A DNA stretch of 64,000 bases from Colius striatus (taxonomy: Eukaryota; Chordata; Aves; Coliiformes; Coliidae). The DNA lies in NCBI RefSeq assembly GCF_028858725.1, contig NC_084772.1:11911048-11975047 (forward strand), written 5' to 3'. Below, one piece after another: positions 9,597 to 24,500 of this stretch (position 1 is the first letter of the stretch; every line of letters begins with the position of its first letter). The position numbers and the translations under genes were made by a program. The notes beneath the pieces are model-generated. The model was not told the origin of the DNA. It did not search any database and was given only the letters and a program-made list of their open reading frames with translations.

Positions 9597-12500
9597 GTAA
9601 GTAGAGTTTAATAAATGTAATCGTAAATTTCCTAAGTGTGAAGTCTTGTTCCATCAGTTATTTTTAGAAGAGATTGTGTTTCAAGAAGAACATAGGAAAT
9701 CAGGTTACAAAACCTGTTTCAGAAGAGCAGTTCTTAAACAGAACTGATTAGTGAGTGATTAATGTTTGTTCCTTCGTGATTCCGGTTTTATTATTCACCT
9801 GTTTTAATCTTTTGATATGTCTAATTGGTGCACTTAAGATTTCTCATGACTTGAAGTAATCTCTTTACATGTATCCAAAGCTTTTTCCAAAGTTACCATT
9901 TTAATTTCTGTTGACATAGGATGATTGGTTATGTTTATTTTCCTAGACCAGCTAAAAGATGGGATAATGCTGCTACTCAGTATTTTCAAAACCTTCTCAA
10001 AGGTAAATAAAACATCCTGCCAAAATGGTAATTGATATTTCTGTTTTGGGAAAAATAAACTATTGGAGAATACTTGTATTTCTATATTTGATTTTATTTA
10101 AGAATGTTGTATGTTAAAAATACAGAAAGAAGCTACATGAGTGGTTTCTGTGTGGACTAAGGCAAAAATAATTGTGGAGCTGCATCTTGAGTACTGCAGC
10201 CTTCCATGCTGCATAAATTTTGATAGTTGACTAGAGGGTATCTGGCTCTTGGATAGGCTAAATAACGTAGGACTCGTAACATTTGTTTTGAACAACGAAG
10301 CCTTTCTGTCTATTTGGCCTGAATCTTTGATTCAGCATCGGAAATGTATTTTTGTAGTTTTGTTTGGAGATGTCGCAATCGGGCTTATGAGTTTACCCTT
10401 TCAGTTATTGTTTGACAAGGATGTAAACATCAGCTCAGAAGAGGAGTATCTTTGTTACACATGTTAAAAAATAGATTGAGCTCTCAGTAGTTATTTTATT
10501 GTCCAGAACTGCTTTCTCTTCAATCTCTTCTTGTCTTTTCCCATATTTGAAGTTTCAGTGGGTCATCCAGTCTTTTTTTTTACAGCTTTTGGTCTTACTA
10601 GAAAAGCAACTCTTTACTGAGGTGTCCTAATCTTGCATTATATTTTTCTACTTGAAAACCTATCCTTTTACTTACCTTTTATGTGGAGTTTTCTGTACTT
10701 GTATTTGGGGAGGAGAAGATGAGTTTATGGAAATTATAAAGGGTCTTTAGGCTGATCAACTTCCCACAGTAACCAGTAAGAAATGCTTCTCATGATTTAC
10801 GTATTTATTTCCCCACGCTAGGTGTCACTATGCCGAGTAAAGGCAAAAGTTCCTACTAGAAGCAGTAATAACGTTGAATTTCATTTTCCAGACTGTACCA
10901 TAAGCAGTGATAATTTTTTTTAATTGCTGGCACATCATTAGTGTATGCAGAAGCAGTGCTTCACACTTTACTAGTGGATTTTATCATCTGTGTTTGCTTG
11001 AATGTAGAACCTAAGCTATACAAATGTACAAATAAACTTCTTTCAAGAAAAGTAAATGTCAAGCGTAGAAAGTATGCATTTGTACTACAGATTAGCCTAT
11101 CTTTTAGACTCTGACAAAGATTTTTAGTGTTGAACTGAGACTAGTTTGTGTGTGGAAGTCATTAATCTGTTTTGGCTCTCAATTTTCCTTCAAAGACTAA
11201 GGAGAACTTCATTTTTGTGACCCTTATTATTGCCCTGTTACTTTCTTATTTCATTTAAAAGTTGCTACAGTTGTACTAGCTTCTCTAAAGAAATAGTATA
11301 CACATCTAATTGTGATTCCTATTTTTGTCTTTTTCAAAAGGTAGAAGTGACAAATACTGATAATTTTGTATGGATTTAATCTTTTTACTTGTTCTTGTAT
11401 TTATAACTCTGTTTAGCAACAACCCAGATGACAGCCAAAGTATGTGCTGTAGAAGATAACACATTTGATGTTTTCCTTTATGTAACAATAAAAGGTGAAA
11501 AGGTAAGATATTTTTATCTCTGCAAACCTCTTTGTGCACTTTGCTATGGAAGTTATAACTTTGTTACAAATTTAAGACTGAAAAGTGTTATTTGCAAGTG
11601 AATTTTGTAATTTGTTATATACAGTAGAAGTTAATGATTTAACTTATTAGATTTATTTTCTAAATCTGTTGTTTGTGAACTTGGGAATGAATTCTATGAG
11701 GTTGAAACTTGTGAACCACTTGGAAGGTATTGACAAGCAAATGAAGTCCCCCAAGTACTTCAAATGAACAACTATGTGAATTTACTGTACTCTTGTCCTT
11801 TTTTGTGATATACTTAAAGATATTTCAAGAAGGCGGTTGCATAGTGTTATAAAAATAAGTACAAGTTCATATTTGCATAAATTTGAATTCCCAAACAGTT
11901 GGGAGAAAGCAAAAAAGCTAATTGCCCTTACCAAAGTGTGTAACTCATGCTAAATATCTGCTGCAGCTACTGTCAGATTTAAGCAGCTGCGTAGTAGACA
12001 AAAATAAATCTGTTTGAAAACTGCTTCCATTTGGAGTATTTTACCAAGACTTTTAACATTAGAGCTGTGATCTTCACTGTAGACAATAACTTTAATTACT
12101 AATTAATTTGAATACATTCTCTGTTCAGAATCACAGTTGGCAAGTGTCACTTATCTCTGAGCCCGTAAGAACTTTTAAGTTTAAATTATTTTTTTCTGCC
12201 AGATTTGGATGCACTCTGAATCAAAAGGCCATAAAACTTAAGATAGTTTTTCTAAAAATTTTTAAAGCTCATAGAAAACTGAGCACAGAATTTTAGGCAA
12301 AACCATGAAACTGATAAGTAACACCTGTTTGGAGAACACAGAGGAAGATATGACCAACTCTCCTGTCCTGGAATGAGTACTCTTCAGAAAGCATTTGTAC
12401 ATACTACATATGTCTTACTGTTGTTTACAGCTTCAAGTAAATTCTAAAGTAGTATGTGATAGTGACTTGCTTGTTGATTCTGGTCAGTAAAATACTTGTT

Positions 12501-15500
12501 TTTTTTAGGTATGCGTTAATGATGATCTTGTCTTAAACAGCTTTGCTCATTTTGAGCAAGCTGAAGAGAATACAGTGAGTTCAGCAGATTATCAGGAGAC
12601 CCAGACATCATTAAATCTTGATTCTCTTCCAATGAAAGTTGTTAATCCTGCACTTGATTTGAGGACAGTGCTGTTCCAGCAGAAGGTATCAACAAATCCT
12701 GAAACAGGTGGGAACCATGTGTTTTGGCAGCAGTCATTCATGCAGTGCATCATGTGTCTTTAACTGAATATATTGAACTACTGTCTCAGTTGGAATCCAA
12801 CAAGTGGAACAAATGGTATCCTAACAAACAATGCTTATGTATGAGACTTTACAAAGAGCAATCAAATCAACAGATGCAGGAATATTCTAAAGCATTTTGT
12901 ACTTTATAAGACAAAGGATGAGTTGCACCAGTCATTTGTTGATATGCTGGAAAAGCATTAGATACTGTTGAAAACTTGTAGCATTGATCAGTGATACATT
13001 ACTGTTTGATTTGAGTTTAGAGGGATTTTTTTACACAGAGGTAACTTGAATGTTTTCTGTGAGTTGTCTTGTTTAAAAGAACTGACTGTAAAGACACTGG
13101 TCTTTTATATATTCAGATAATCACAAACATGTTTCTGCATTTTTTTAAAATTGTCTTTCTAGATCTTGCTGTATCTGGTTCTGTTCTTGAAAAGACATGC
13201 CAAAGCTCAAACATAGATGTTAATGAAACTACTACATCTGTAAGTGTTAGATTTTATATTAAAATGTCAAAATTAATTTAGTTAAGTATCTGTAAGACAG
13301 ATTAGGAATACTGTAGTCACCTGTCGTTCTTTTACGTAACAAATCTGGGACTAACTCTTGATACAGTTAGAAGAGAACATTGTCCTTCAAGTTTGTGGTT
13401 TTGGTGTTTTTGGTTTTTTAGATTGCAGAGAATTTAAAAAAAAAAAAAACAAAAAACCCCACTATGGACTTTGAAAAGATTGTGTCTCCTTTTGTACTCA
13501 TATGCTCTAGTTCTGTGAAAATGTGTAGTGGTTTTGTGTGGCCAGCTTTTGGTAGTTGTTGGGGGTATACAGGGGCGGATTCTTCAAAAAAAGAGCTGCC
13601 AGAAGCTATAGTTTGAGATGTGAACATGAAGTAATTCTCCTGTGTGATTGATGTTCTTGTTGCATGCTTGATTCTTAATGAGGAGAATTCTGTTAGGTAA
13701 GAAAACCACTTTGTACTCAGTGATATTTTTTTTTATTATTATTATTTTTGTCCCCTAAAATGTTGCTCTTAAACAATATTTTACTGCTAAAAAGGTGTTT
13801 GTCTTTTCTTGATAGATTGTCAAAACAATTCCAGGATTGTCCTTCAAGGAAAATACAGCAGTTCACACAGACAGGTATGGTACAGTATGTTACATATTTG
13901 AAATGATAATTAGGAGCTGTAGTATGTTTCCAGTTACTCTTCTTAGGCAGCTAAAAGGGCAGAGGGTAAGACAAGATGTGTGCACATGCTATTGGGGAAG
14001 GAGGCAATTAGAAGCTGCTGATACTTATCCAGACCACAGTAAAAATAGCAGTTCTTTCTAAACAGTAGCTTGAAAACAAGGATGTGATCAGGAAGCATAT
14101 TTCTGCACACTAAGCATATTCAGTTGCCTTATTTTATTCTTAGTGTGATTTATAAAGTTTCAGTTAAATAGGACTGAGTTGATTTGTGCAAGGCTTTTAT
14201 TATGCTGCATATCACTTGATGCATATGTAAAAAACCTGAGGAGTGTTTTTAATTCAAGTTTTAACTGTTGCAAAGATACATTGTCTCAGTTTTTTTTGCA
14301 ACTTTAAGAAACCTTTTTCCTGCAGTACAATCTGATTTTCTTTTAAAGTTGAGGAGCCCACCAATTGTCTTGGTTAAAAAAACCTTTGGGTTATTTTCAG
14401 ATACCTAAAAACTAATAGTAAATTTTACATCCAAAATGGCACTTTTTGATTTCTTCTTTCATGTTTGAGGGGTTTTGTTGGCATAGGTAATACATCAGAA
14501 ATATTTTTTAGGTGAATTGTTTCGTTCCATTTTAGAAATATTGGTGATATTTATCAGTTACACTTTCATTTTGCATTTACATTGGATTTAATATTTGTAT
14601 ATTTCTCAGGCTTCAGCAGTGCTTAAATTCTGATCCTTTGAAGACACATAGAACTGAAAATGAGCAACAGGTAATTCCAGGATATAACTTCCATTTAACC
14701 TCTGCAAATGTGTCTCATGTGAAAGGTGTTGGTAGTGTTGAGGCTACAAGAGTGGTCTTTGTGGAGGGACATCAGGGACTGAGTCCAGCCACATCAGCAA
14801 CAAGACCAGACCAGAGCTCAGCAAGCCAGCAAAGTTGGTGGTGCCTCTGTGAAAACATGAAGGGGAAAAAAAAATGCAGGGGAAGAGACAAAAAGAAAAA
14901 AAGAAAGAAACAGAGGCAATGGCCAAGTCAGGACAGTAGGAGTCTCACCACTGTTCTGTGTAACATATGTGTGAGTTGTACTTCATTTGTGTTTACGGTT
15001 TCTTTGGCTAATTCTTCTCAAAATACCAGTTTTTAAGTTGAATGTAAGCTCAAACCCATCTATTAAGTATTGCCTTTGTCATCTATTTCATGTGGTTGCA
15101 GAGTTTTCAAAATCTTGAAGAAAGAAACTTTGTCTTTCTTAGCAAGAATATTAAGCCATCATCAATTCTGGAAACAGCACCACTTTTTGAAGATCTGAAA
15201 AGGGTAATGCTAATGTAATACATTACATTTGATATTTTTAAGGCTAGTATCATACCCTAACTTTCAGATACTAAATATTATTGTAGCTAATTTTGATTGA
15301 GGAATGTGTAGGAGGTTATTACATGGTTCATATGTTCATATGCTTCAGAGATACTGTAGAAATTTACAATTCCATCTGATCTATCAACCACTGCTACAAA
15401 TCATGGGATTTTAATTATATATATGAATTTAAATCCTCATCCCAGAAGAACTCCTATCGTATGTTAAGGAAATATATTATGCAGTGCATCAAAGGCTTTT

Positions 15501-18500
15501 AAACTGCTCAGTGCTTTGTGTTGTCTTGTTGATGTTTCAAGTACACGATTTTCATGTAGAACTCTTTATTTCTCTTTCTGTAGGAACTTACTCGGAAAAA
15601 ATTTTTAGGCCCTAACTTCTCTGAATCTTACTGTTGGCCACCAATAGCTCAAGGATGTGATGTAGTTGCCATCTCATATCAGGGAAATAATCCTTTCTTG
15701 TATATTCCACCAATTCTTACACTTTTGCAGTCGAGCAGTTGCTACAAAGCCTCAAGAAACAAGAGTGGAGTATGTATATATTAGAGTACTACAGGTTTTG
15801 TGTTCTAAGGTGCAGATGTCAAATAATGATCCGAAAGGTAGTGCATGTTGAGAATGGGTACATTTTATGTAATCTCAGAGTATCTTCATGATGCTTCCCA
15901 GGTTATTTAGGCCATCTGCTTAGAGAGTAACAGAGATGGACTGCATGAATGTGGGAGTCTATAACTTATTTATCAAGTAATATCTAACAAGTGGTTAATG
16001 TCATATCACTTTGATACTTGATGAAGCTTGATTTTTTTTAAGGGGCTATTACATAGTCAAAATGTCTGGTGTGATTTTTAAAATATTGTAATTCATCTTC
16101 TAATGCATTAGATCACAGAAACATAGACTTACTGAGGTTGTAAGGGACTGCTGAAATTGGCTCATACAACTCCAAGTAAGACAAGATGTTTCTGCTTCTA
16201 TGAAACTTTTGGACCTTTTACTGTGTATTGCTGCACATGCATTTGTTTTCAGCTTGGTGCCTGGTTCCTCAGGCCTGTACCTTCTGCATTTAAGAGTATG
16301 GTATTAAAAGCTTCTGTTTTGAAGCATTTAAAGGCCTGTTCTGCAGATTTTAGTTTTGCCCTAAATTTTGAAAGAGTACAATTACTAAGATTCTGAACAG
16401 TTGTCTAATGCTATACTGTAATTTTTTTGTACATACACATCTAGCCACTAGCACTTATCTTGTGTCCTGGATGGAAGAAGGCACAACTTGTTTTTGAGCT
16501 ACTGAAAACATACCAGAGATGCTCCAGACAGCTTCATCCAATGTTGTTAATACTTGGGCAGAAAAAAGAAGAAGCTAAAAGTGTGAAAATCCGAGGATGT
16601 AAGAATACTTCTGTCTTCTTAATTACACTTCAATGCAATGTAGACTCTCTTAATTGCACAAAACTGTAAAAAATAAAGTTTTTCCTATAAAGTGGTAATT
16701 TTGTTTCTTAAATGCTGTAACTCTAGTGATGCATGAAACTTCATTAATGCTATTTAACAGTAAATAGTATTAAAGCTGTTAAAATTATCTGTGTTTTTGT
16801 GAGTTTCATAACAACTTTTTTGAGTCAAATTAGTGGAATTTGCTGAGAATCATGCTGAATTAAGATTCATCATAGATGTTCCTGTTATAGAAGCAGGTTT
16901 TACACTAGTGGTTTTATTTTTACAGGTGTGTATTTTTACATACGTGTGTAGATATTGAAGATACAATATTGGCTTTTTTTTTGTTGTTAAAACCAAACTT
17001 CTAAAGGCTATGCTTATATGTATTTAAATATTTACCTTCTATCTATCTGGTTCTACCATTGTCTCGTTGGGAAATGAAATGACATCCTGCTGTGTAAACC
17101 TATTAACAAAGACCTTTCAGCCTTTCAAAAACAGTTTTGCCTACTCAGATCTTAAAGACACACAGGGGTAAAGAAATAGAAGTGAACTAAAAATGACTGT
17201 TGACTGGAAGTCAGAAAATGGAGTTATATGGTCCCTATTTAAAAAAAAAAACCACCAAAAAACCCCAACCAAAAAAACCAAACACACGAATACCTAAACA
17301 AAAAACCCTTACCACCAAAACCAACAAAAAAAAACCCCTCCCATAACTTCAAGATGATACATCTGAAATGCAGTTGAGACCTTCTTAATAAAACTACTGT
17401 GTCATGTGGAATGTAAGTTAATGTTAACAGTTGTCTTTTACTGACTTGTAGGTGAAGTAATAGTGACTACACCATATAGCCTCTTGAGACTGTTTGAACG
17501 TCACATGCTGTTTTGCAATCTTTGCCATCTTGTTCTTGATGAGGTTGAGGTGCTGTTCTCTGATGCTCCCGAACAGGTAAATAGCTTACATGTTCAGATG
17601 GTAAAATACTATTCAATTGTACAAGTGTCTTGAAAGCAAGTGTCACCTACTGAAAAAAAAACACCTTCCTGAACCCCAGTGGTAGAGTTGAAAAGAAAAT
17701 TGAGTTTAAAAAATCCACATTTTTATGCTTCTGGCAGAATGAAGTATTGGAGAAGTGGAGTTGTAATTACTCAAATCAGACTTTACCTTGGTTTTTTTCT
17801 TTAATCAGTGAGCCCTGTCTTGTCCTGGTCTAAGCTACTGCTCCATTATGCTGTTGTCTTTTGCTGTGGATGGTTTCCAAAGTAGTTGACTTTTTTTTTT
17901 TTTTTTCCATTTGGTAGCAGTGGTTTCAGTGTAGGGGTCTTTAATCTGCTTTAAGGTCTTGTATCATCTGTCTGTAAGAAACTTCACTTTTCCTCTTACC
18001 AGCACTGTTTAAACAGTAGAATGAAAGGCAGAAGTGAATGACCAAATAGTCTAGGAAGCATTTTCTTGGGTCTTAATGATACTGCACATAAAAGAAGGAG
18101 TTGACCACAGTCTTATAAGAGGAACAGCATCAAGTTCCATGTTGACAAGGATGTATCAGATGTTTTTAAAAATCATTACCTTTCTAATATTATCTGTTAA
18201 AAAATTGGTGATAAGACTAAAGGGTTGTGCTTCTAGCTGTGATAAGCTAGAGAAATTCCTTAGTGGAAATAGGTTGCCCAATTTGCTGTATATGAAGCTC
18301 TTAAATGTGCCTTTGTAGCAGCAAATATCAAGTCATAAATTAGTTTATATGTCTTCTTTATCCAATGGGCTATTACTGTTTTCAGACTGCTCTTTCTGTT
18401 GTGCTATTGGACTTACTGAGATGGAGTGTGGCTGTAACATACTAAAATTGTGGGAAAGGTAGTTCTCAGTTTCTCAAAAACATCTGTCTTGAATAGGAAA

Positions 18501-21500
18501 AAAAAGTGCTCTTTCAGAGGGAAGCGGTCATTTGATAATGTTTGAACTATTTGATAAAAATTTGATTGTAGCTCTTCTAAAGTATTGTTACAGAAATGTT
18601 ATGTGATTGCAGCTAGGGGTAAGTTTAATGGCAGGTTGAGAAAGATCTCTTAGAACTGTGCCGGAGCTCTCTATTGCTTTTAAGTGTGGTAGAGCTTTGC
18701 CAAAAATCCTGATGTTGTTCCACAGCTGAACTGCATGTCACTTAAGTAGTACATAGGAATGTATTAGTTCTATCTTAGTGAGTTTTATTTTTTAGAAGTA
18801 ATTTGATGGTGCACACACACCATTTGTGGCCTTGGATTTTTTTTTTTGACAAATTTGCTGTCTGCCTCTGACCTTTGGATTTGCTTTTGCCTAGGCTTAG
18901 TTGGGTTGTTTTTTTTTTCAGATTTGAACTGATCCTTTTCCTGAGACTTCCATCTTTTGTGACAGTTTACTTTTTACTGCTGTTACATACTCATTGGAAT
19001 AGGATAAGAGGATAGAAACTAACTTCTGCTTTTTCTTGATAGGTTTTTACTATATTAGATTGTTACAAGAAACCCATTATTGCTGAAGAATGGAAGTATT
19101 CACAGCAAATTATTGCTGTTGGAACTCATTGGAGTAAACATATAGCACACTTGATACAGGAGTTCATGAACGATCCTTACATTGTGATAACAGCCATTGA
19201 AGAAGCTTCCATCTATGGAAATGTGCAACAGGTAAGAGTTTGGGGATGGTATCACTCTTTGTTTATGACAATATTTTACTATTTGTACTGATTGAGGTCA
19301 GTATACGTGAGTAGTGCTACAGTTCTGAATGGACTGTCCAGTTGCACCTCCCGTGTGTGAAGTGAGGGAACTCTTGGAAGACCTGTGTAAGTTAATCACT
19401 GAATGAGCTGAAGGTCTTTTTTAAGCCTGAGATGAAGGTACACTCTCAAGTATTTTATTGTTAGTGCAAATGAATCTGAGTTTGGTATCAAGAACTTGCA
19501 AATGCTATTGTTTGTGACAAGCATTTTCAGAATGTTTTTGTGGTGGTTGATTGAGTGGCAGAACAAGAAATAAGTTTTCCAAAGACAGAGCTAGTAAAAT
19601 ACTTGTTATACTGCTCTGTGCCACACAATGCAGAAATTAATTTGACCTAATATTTTGAGAAAGCTACTATATATTGAGGTGTCTTCTCATTTAACTTCCA
19701 GTCAGTGTGGTATAGACCTGTAACATTTTATACAATTCTTCAGGTATGATCTGAATTCCTCTGTGACTCAAAACATAATCATTTGGGGATTGAGAATGTT
19801 GGGAAGTCTCTTAAGACCAGATATTCTGAGCATGACATGAAACTGGAAAAACATCACTTTTTGTGAAAAGTCTAGTGATTTGGCAGGACTAAAAATGTCC
19901 ATATTTTGATGCTTTTTTTTTTAAGACTATCTCAGGTAGTGCACTATGCTTATGGAATGTGAAACTTTTTCAGTGGTACTTAAATGATAAACTTCAACAC
20001 TGACAGATCATCAAAAATTAAATGTATAAGAAAATATTAATGTGAGATTTTGATTGTGATGGGTTTTAATTATGCTTCTGAAAGCTGTCAAAAATTCATA
20101 CCCGTTGTGAGAATTTTATCTTTTGTAAGTTAAACAGAAGATTTATGATTTACTGATGTTCTTTGGTATATAACAATGCTTAATGCTTCTTAAAAGAAGA
20201 AATACACGGTAAAGCATGTATAGATTACATGAATTACCAGCCCTCCGATTTGTATCCACTTTTAGGTTGTACAGCTTTGTACGGACAGTGAAAGAACTGC
20301 TGCGTTACTCAAAATACTGGATTTTACCCACAGTAATCTTCAGAAGGTGCTGATATTCACTAATTCAGTAAATGAGGCAGAAATGGTTCACCAGGTAAGC
20401 ATACTTTTACATAGATAAGTGGGGTTTTTAATTACTAAGATATAACAAACTAAAATATCTTGATTTCTAAGAATAAAAGAGGTTTGTGAATTTGGAATTT
20501 AACTACTGCTAAAAATAGCCTCAACCCTGCCCTTCTGCCACCTAGAAGAAAGCCTGACGGTAATGTCTGACATAGAATGCATTCATGATGAAATTTTTAA
20601 CTGTTCTGTCTGTCAGGTTGGAGCTTTGAATTGAGTGAAACTGACTTTCACTGGAAAAAGGTTCTGTTAGTTTTTTTTTTTTTTTTAACTGTTTCCAGAA
20701 GTGGTATAGGGGTGGAGAACTTTAACCTATTGTGTTAAGAAGTTCTGTTGCTTTCTATTTGGGAATAGTTGAAATTGTAGGAGACCGTTTTTCTGACTTG
20801 AAGGAAACGTTTTCTGTCATCCTGTGGAAGTCTAGCAGAATTTAATTAAGCTTCAAGTCATAGGGCACGAGGGAAAGATAGCATAAAACTGCTTCGTAGT
20901 TAGTCTGCAATAGTACATACTCCAGTTTTACACCTTTTCTTTCCTGCAGTAGTTCTTTTTTCAGATATTATAGCAAAAGAAAAATCTCTTCTGTACTTTA
21001 ATTTCAGTCTGAGACTGAAACATGAGCCTGCATGTAGTTAGGTAGTAGAATCAAAATACAGTGGTGATGAAAGCTTCAGATAGAATTTTTACTTGCTCTA
21101 AACGTCATTTAATTTATTACTTTGTAAGAATGTGAGCTTAATTAGTTTTCTGTTTATTCATGAAATTAGAAACCTTAATCTTCATAATCTCTAATAAGTT
21201 TTTTCGTATAAAAACTTACATTTCATTCACTCTTTCATTTATCTCTCTTTACAGTAGCTGAGGTATGGTAGACACTAATAAGATAGACTGTTTATTAGAT
21301 CAGTTCTTGCTGTATTGGAAGAATGTATAACTTCTTACTTTGTCATCCAGACACTGAAGAGTAACTCAATATTTGCCTTGAAAATACATGAAGAGAATGA
21401 ATTTAATTTGAAATATATCTTAGAGCAGTGGAAAAACAAGTATAGTTCTGGCACACATGTTGTGTTAGGTGAGTATTCTTGTCTAGTTGTGATTATGTCT

Positions 21501-24500
21501 TTGTCATGACTCATGTTCTGCACTAAATACTTCCATTAGGTTATACAGTCCCCTATAAATTCCTTCTGGTTATCTTTTTGCTTACTAGTTCTACTGCTAC
21601 TCTTTTTTTTCTTTATTCGTTGTTTTTGCTGGCTCAACTGCTATAAGGGAAAACCTTATTTGTTGGAGGAAGTGTAAAGGTGAGATATTTTGATGCATGA
21701 GTTGAAAGAACTACTAGTACTTTCAAAGAATTTCTATGATTTCACGGTTGTCTCCTACTACAGAGGATGTCTTTAGTTTGAAACTCCAAGGACTTCCTGT
21801 AATAATTTCCTATCTGTTCTGGTAGAATTTGATTTTTCAAGTTACTCGCAAAATCAAAGACTCTTACCAAGTTTCAAATTTAAGTTTTTCTTTTTATATA
21901 TTAGAAGCAAGAAGCTTGACTTGCATCTCTTTGTAAGTTCATACAAAGGTGTTAGTATTTCTGCATTACTTGGTTTTCTTTCTTACTCTTGTCAAGTATT
22001 TGGCTATGAGATACTCTAATTATTCTGCAATACTGATACAAAATGTAGAATTATGCTAGATTATTAGAGATTCACATGAAATGCTGTGTCCATTGTATAC
22101 TTATGGAAGTGGTTTGGAAAAGACCTTTTTTCTTAATTCTTAAATCAGTGGATGGAGAGACAGAAACAGCCATTGTTAAAGTGATGTCATACTTCACATG
22201 CTTCGAGTATTACACTTACAAGTGTGTATAAACCATGTGCTTAGTTTTAACAGATGAATGCATGCAGTCTTTGGAAATTACAGATGCCACTTGTGTGATA
22301 CATTTCAGTTTTCCTTCTCCAAGAATCTTTGCTCATCGTCTACACAGCATGTCTGACAACTTCTGTAATGTGATAAAGGTTTGACAAATCTTTAATTGGT
22401 TAATACTGCATTTGATCACAAAGTAGTGGATACGCAGAAGCTTTTAAAAATGTGTATGTATTTGTTTTAGGATTCTTCTGTAGATCAAGAGTACACAAGG
22501 CCCCAGTCAGTCATTCTTTTAACAGAAAACAATGAGTGGGATGCACTTGGGATCCTCCGCTATTTGCAGCATGCAGAAGCTGAAATTCCACCAGAACTGC
22601 ATGATTTGACTGCCAAGATGCTAAAAGATGAAGAATACCAGAAATTGTCAAGGCCACTGTGTACCCATCTTAAAACATTTGGGACTTGCAGGTAAGGAAT
22701 TACCAAGCTTTCTTACCACCCATACTGGTGTAGGAAGGTGGTAGAAAGGAAAGGTGCCTCAATGATGACTGCTTCTATTTTCTTGCTCAGTTTTCCTGTT
22801 GGATGCTTTTATGAAACCATTTTTTGCTCATGACTTTTTTTTTTTGTGGTTATTTTTGCATCAGTTTCACTCTTCTTAGATACCGCTACAAAAATCAAAA
22901 TACTATCCTTTCCTGGAGACCAATCTCATGCAGCCTGACAGGATATCATAATTCATTATCATTCCTGTCCAAATGTTCTTGAGGGAGCTTCAGGCTCTTT
23001 TTTTATTAGTATTCTAGCCCATAATTGCCCAAGGTTTATGGTTTGCTCTTTCCTCTCTTGTCTTCTGTCCCTCCAGATTAGGTAAGTAGATGATGACTTC
23101 TCTGAGCTGTGTCTAACTGGATTCTACACAGGGCCTTGGATGAAGCCCTTAGATATACCTTCTAGTGTGGATGACCCTTGTTGCAAGTAACACAAAATTG
23201 AGTGTTAGTATTTGTTTTATTCTGAAACCAGTTTCCTGGTGGCTTTTGGTTTTGTTCTATAAACTTTTCCAACAAGAGCTTTTTGTCCACTTCTGTCTAA
23301 TCTCCAGTCATTGGTGCTACTTGAAACAGAAATTGAATACTGAGGGCTGATGAATTATTAGTGTTAAAAGATGTCGTAAGCCACATCAAAAAGAGTTTAC
23401 AACTAAAAGGGCTTTGTTCTAAAACCAGTTTTTAAATATGTAGAAATAGAACAGTGTGTCCGGATCGTCATCAAGTTAATTTACAAATAGATGTGCCCCA
23501 GCATATCCCAGATACAATGACACAAACACCTGGATATGTGATGGTAAGTTACAGGTATTTTTTCTTTTTCTTTGATTTGGTGTACCAAGAACACATCTTA
23601 AATATCTCCTTAGCATATTACCTTAATATTAATGTAGAATGTATACCATATCTCTTAGGTATTTCGGAGATTTTTAGCTTTTTTAGTTTCTCCGTTGCTT
23701 AAGTGTGTGTCAGATCTTCCCTTAATCTTTAGCTTGACCTAAAATTATTTTGTAAGTGATTCTGAGTTTACCTTAGGTTTTCTCCTGCATTGGAGGCTCA
23801 TGTTCTATGGGAAGAGGGCATTTGTTCTGTTTATTTCTTTCCTCTATCAATTTAGAACATAAACCAAATTAGGCAAAGATTAAAGTTCCTGTAAACTTTA
23901 TTTATAGTAGAGCAAACACAATCCTCTAGAGTGAAGAAATGTTGAAGTGGAAGATCATGCCTGTTTAACAGAAGTTAAAGTGAGGATTTTTCCTTATGTG
24001 TCATGTTGATGCAAACTTCCTGAAAAATGAGTATATTCTGGCCTTGTCAGTTGAAGCAAATATTTTCATTTGCACTATCAATAGAAATGGGATAAAAATT
24101 CTCTCTTCTAGATCGAACAGTTACTTCCTACTAAGATGTCATTATGGTTTTGAAAACAATTTTGATAGAATCCTGTTAAATTCAGACTGCCATTTTTAGT
24201 AGTTAGTCATGAAACCTTCATGGTTACTGGTTTGACTTTGCTATAGTGGTTCTTCACATCTCAGTAACAGTTTGTATTTCAAGCTCCCCTTCATTTGGCT
24301 TTTCAGTGCCCGCTTTACTAGAGTGTCTTCCTGTACAGCAGCACTGCAGTCTCTCTCTCATCTCCATGTTGGATAATGATTGCTGAGGGCAGATGTGTAG
24401 ACATTGGTGCTTCCTTTCAAAGTTAGTACTTGGATGTGAGAACTGCTGGGTGCTTTCCTTTTTGGATGAGCTGCTTACTCTTTCTTCGTGTCCTGTCTTT

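Noticed and set aside
14638-15036. Lysine-rich 132-codon gene
   Set aside because: It begins in TDRD12 exon 10 and runs through the donor into an LTR fragment.
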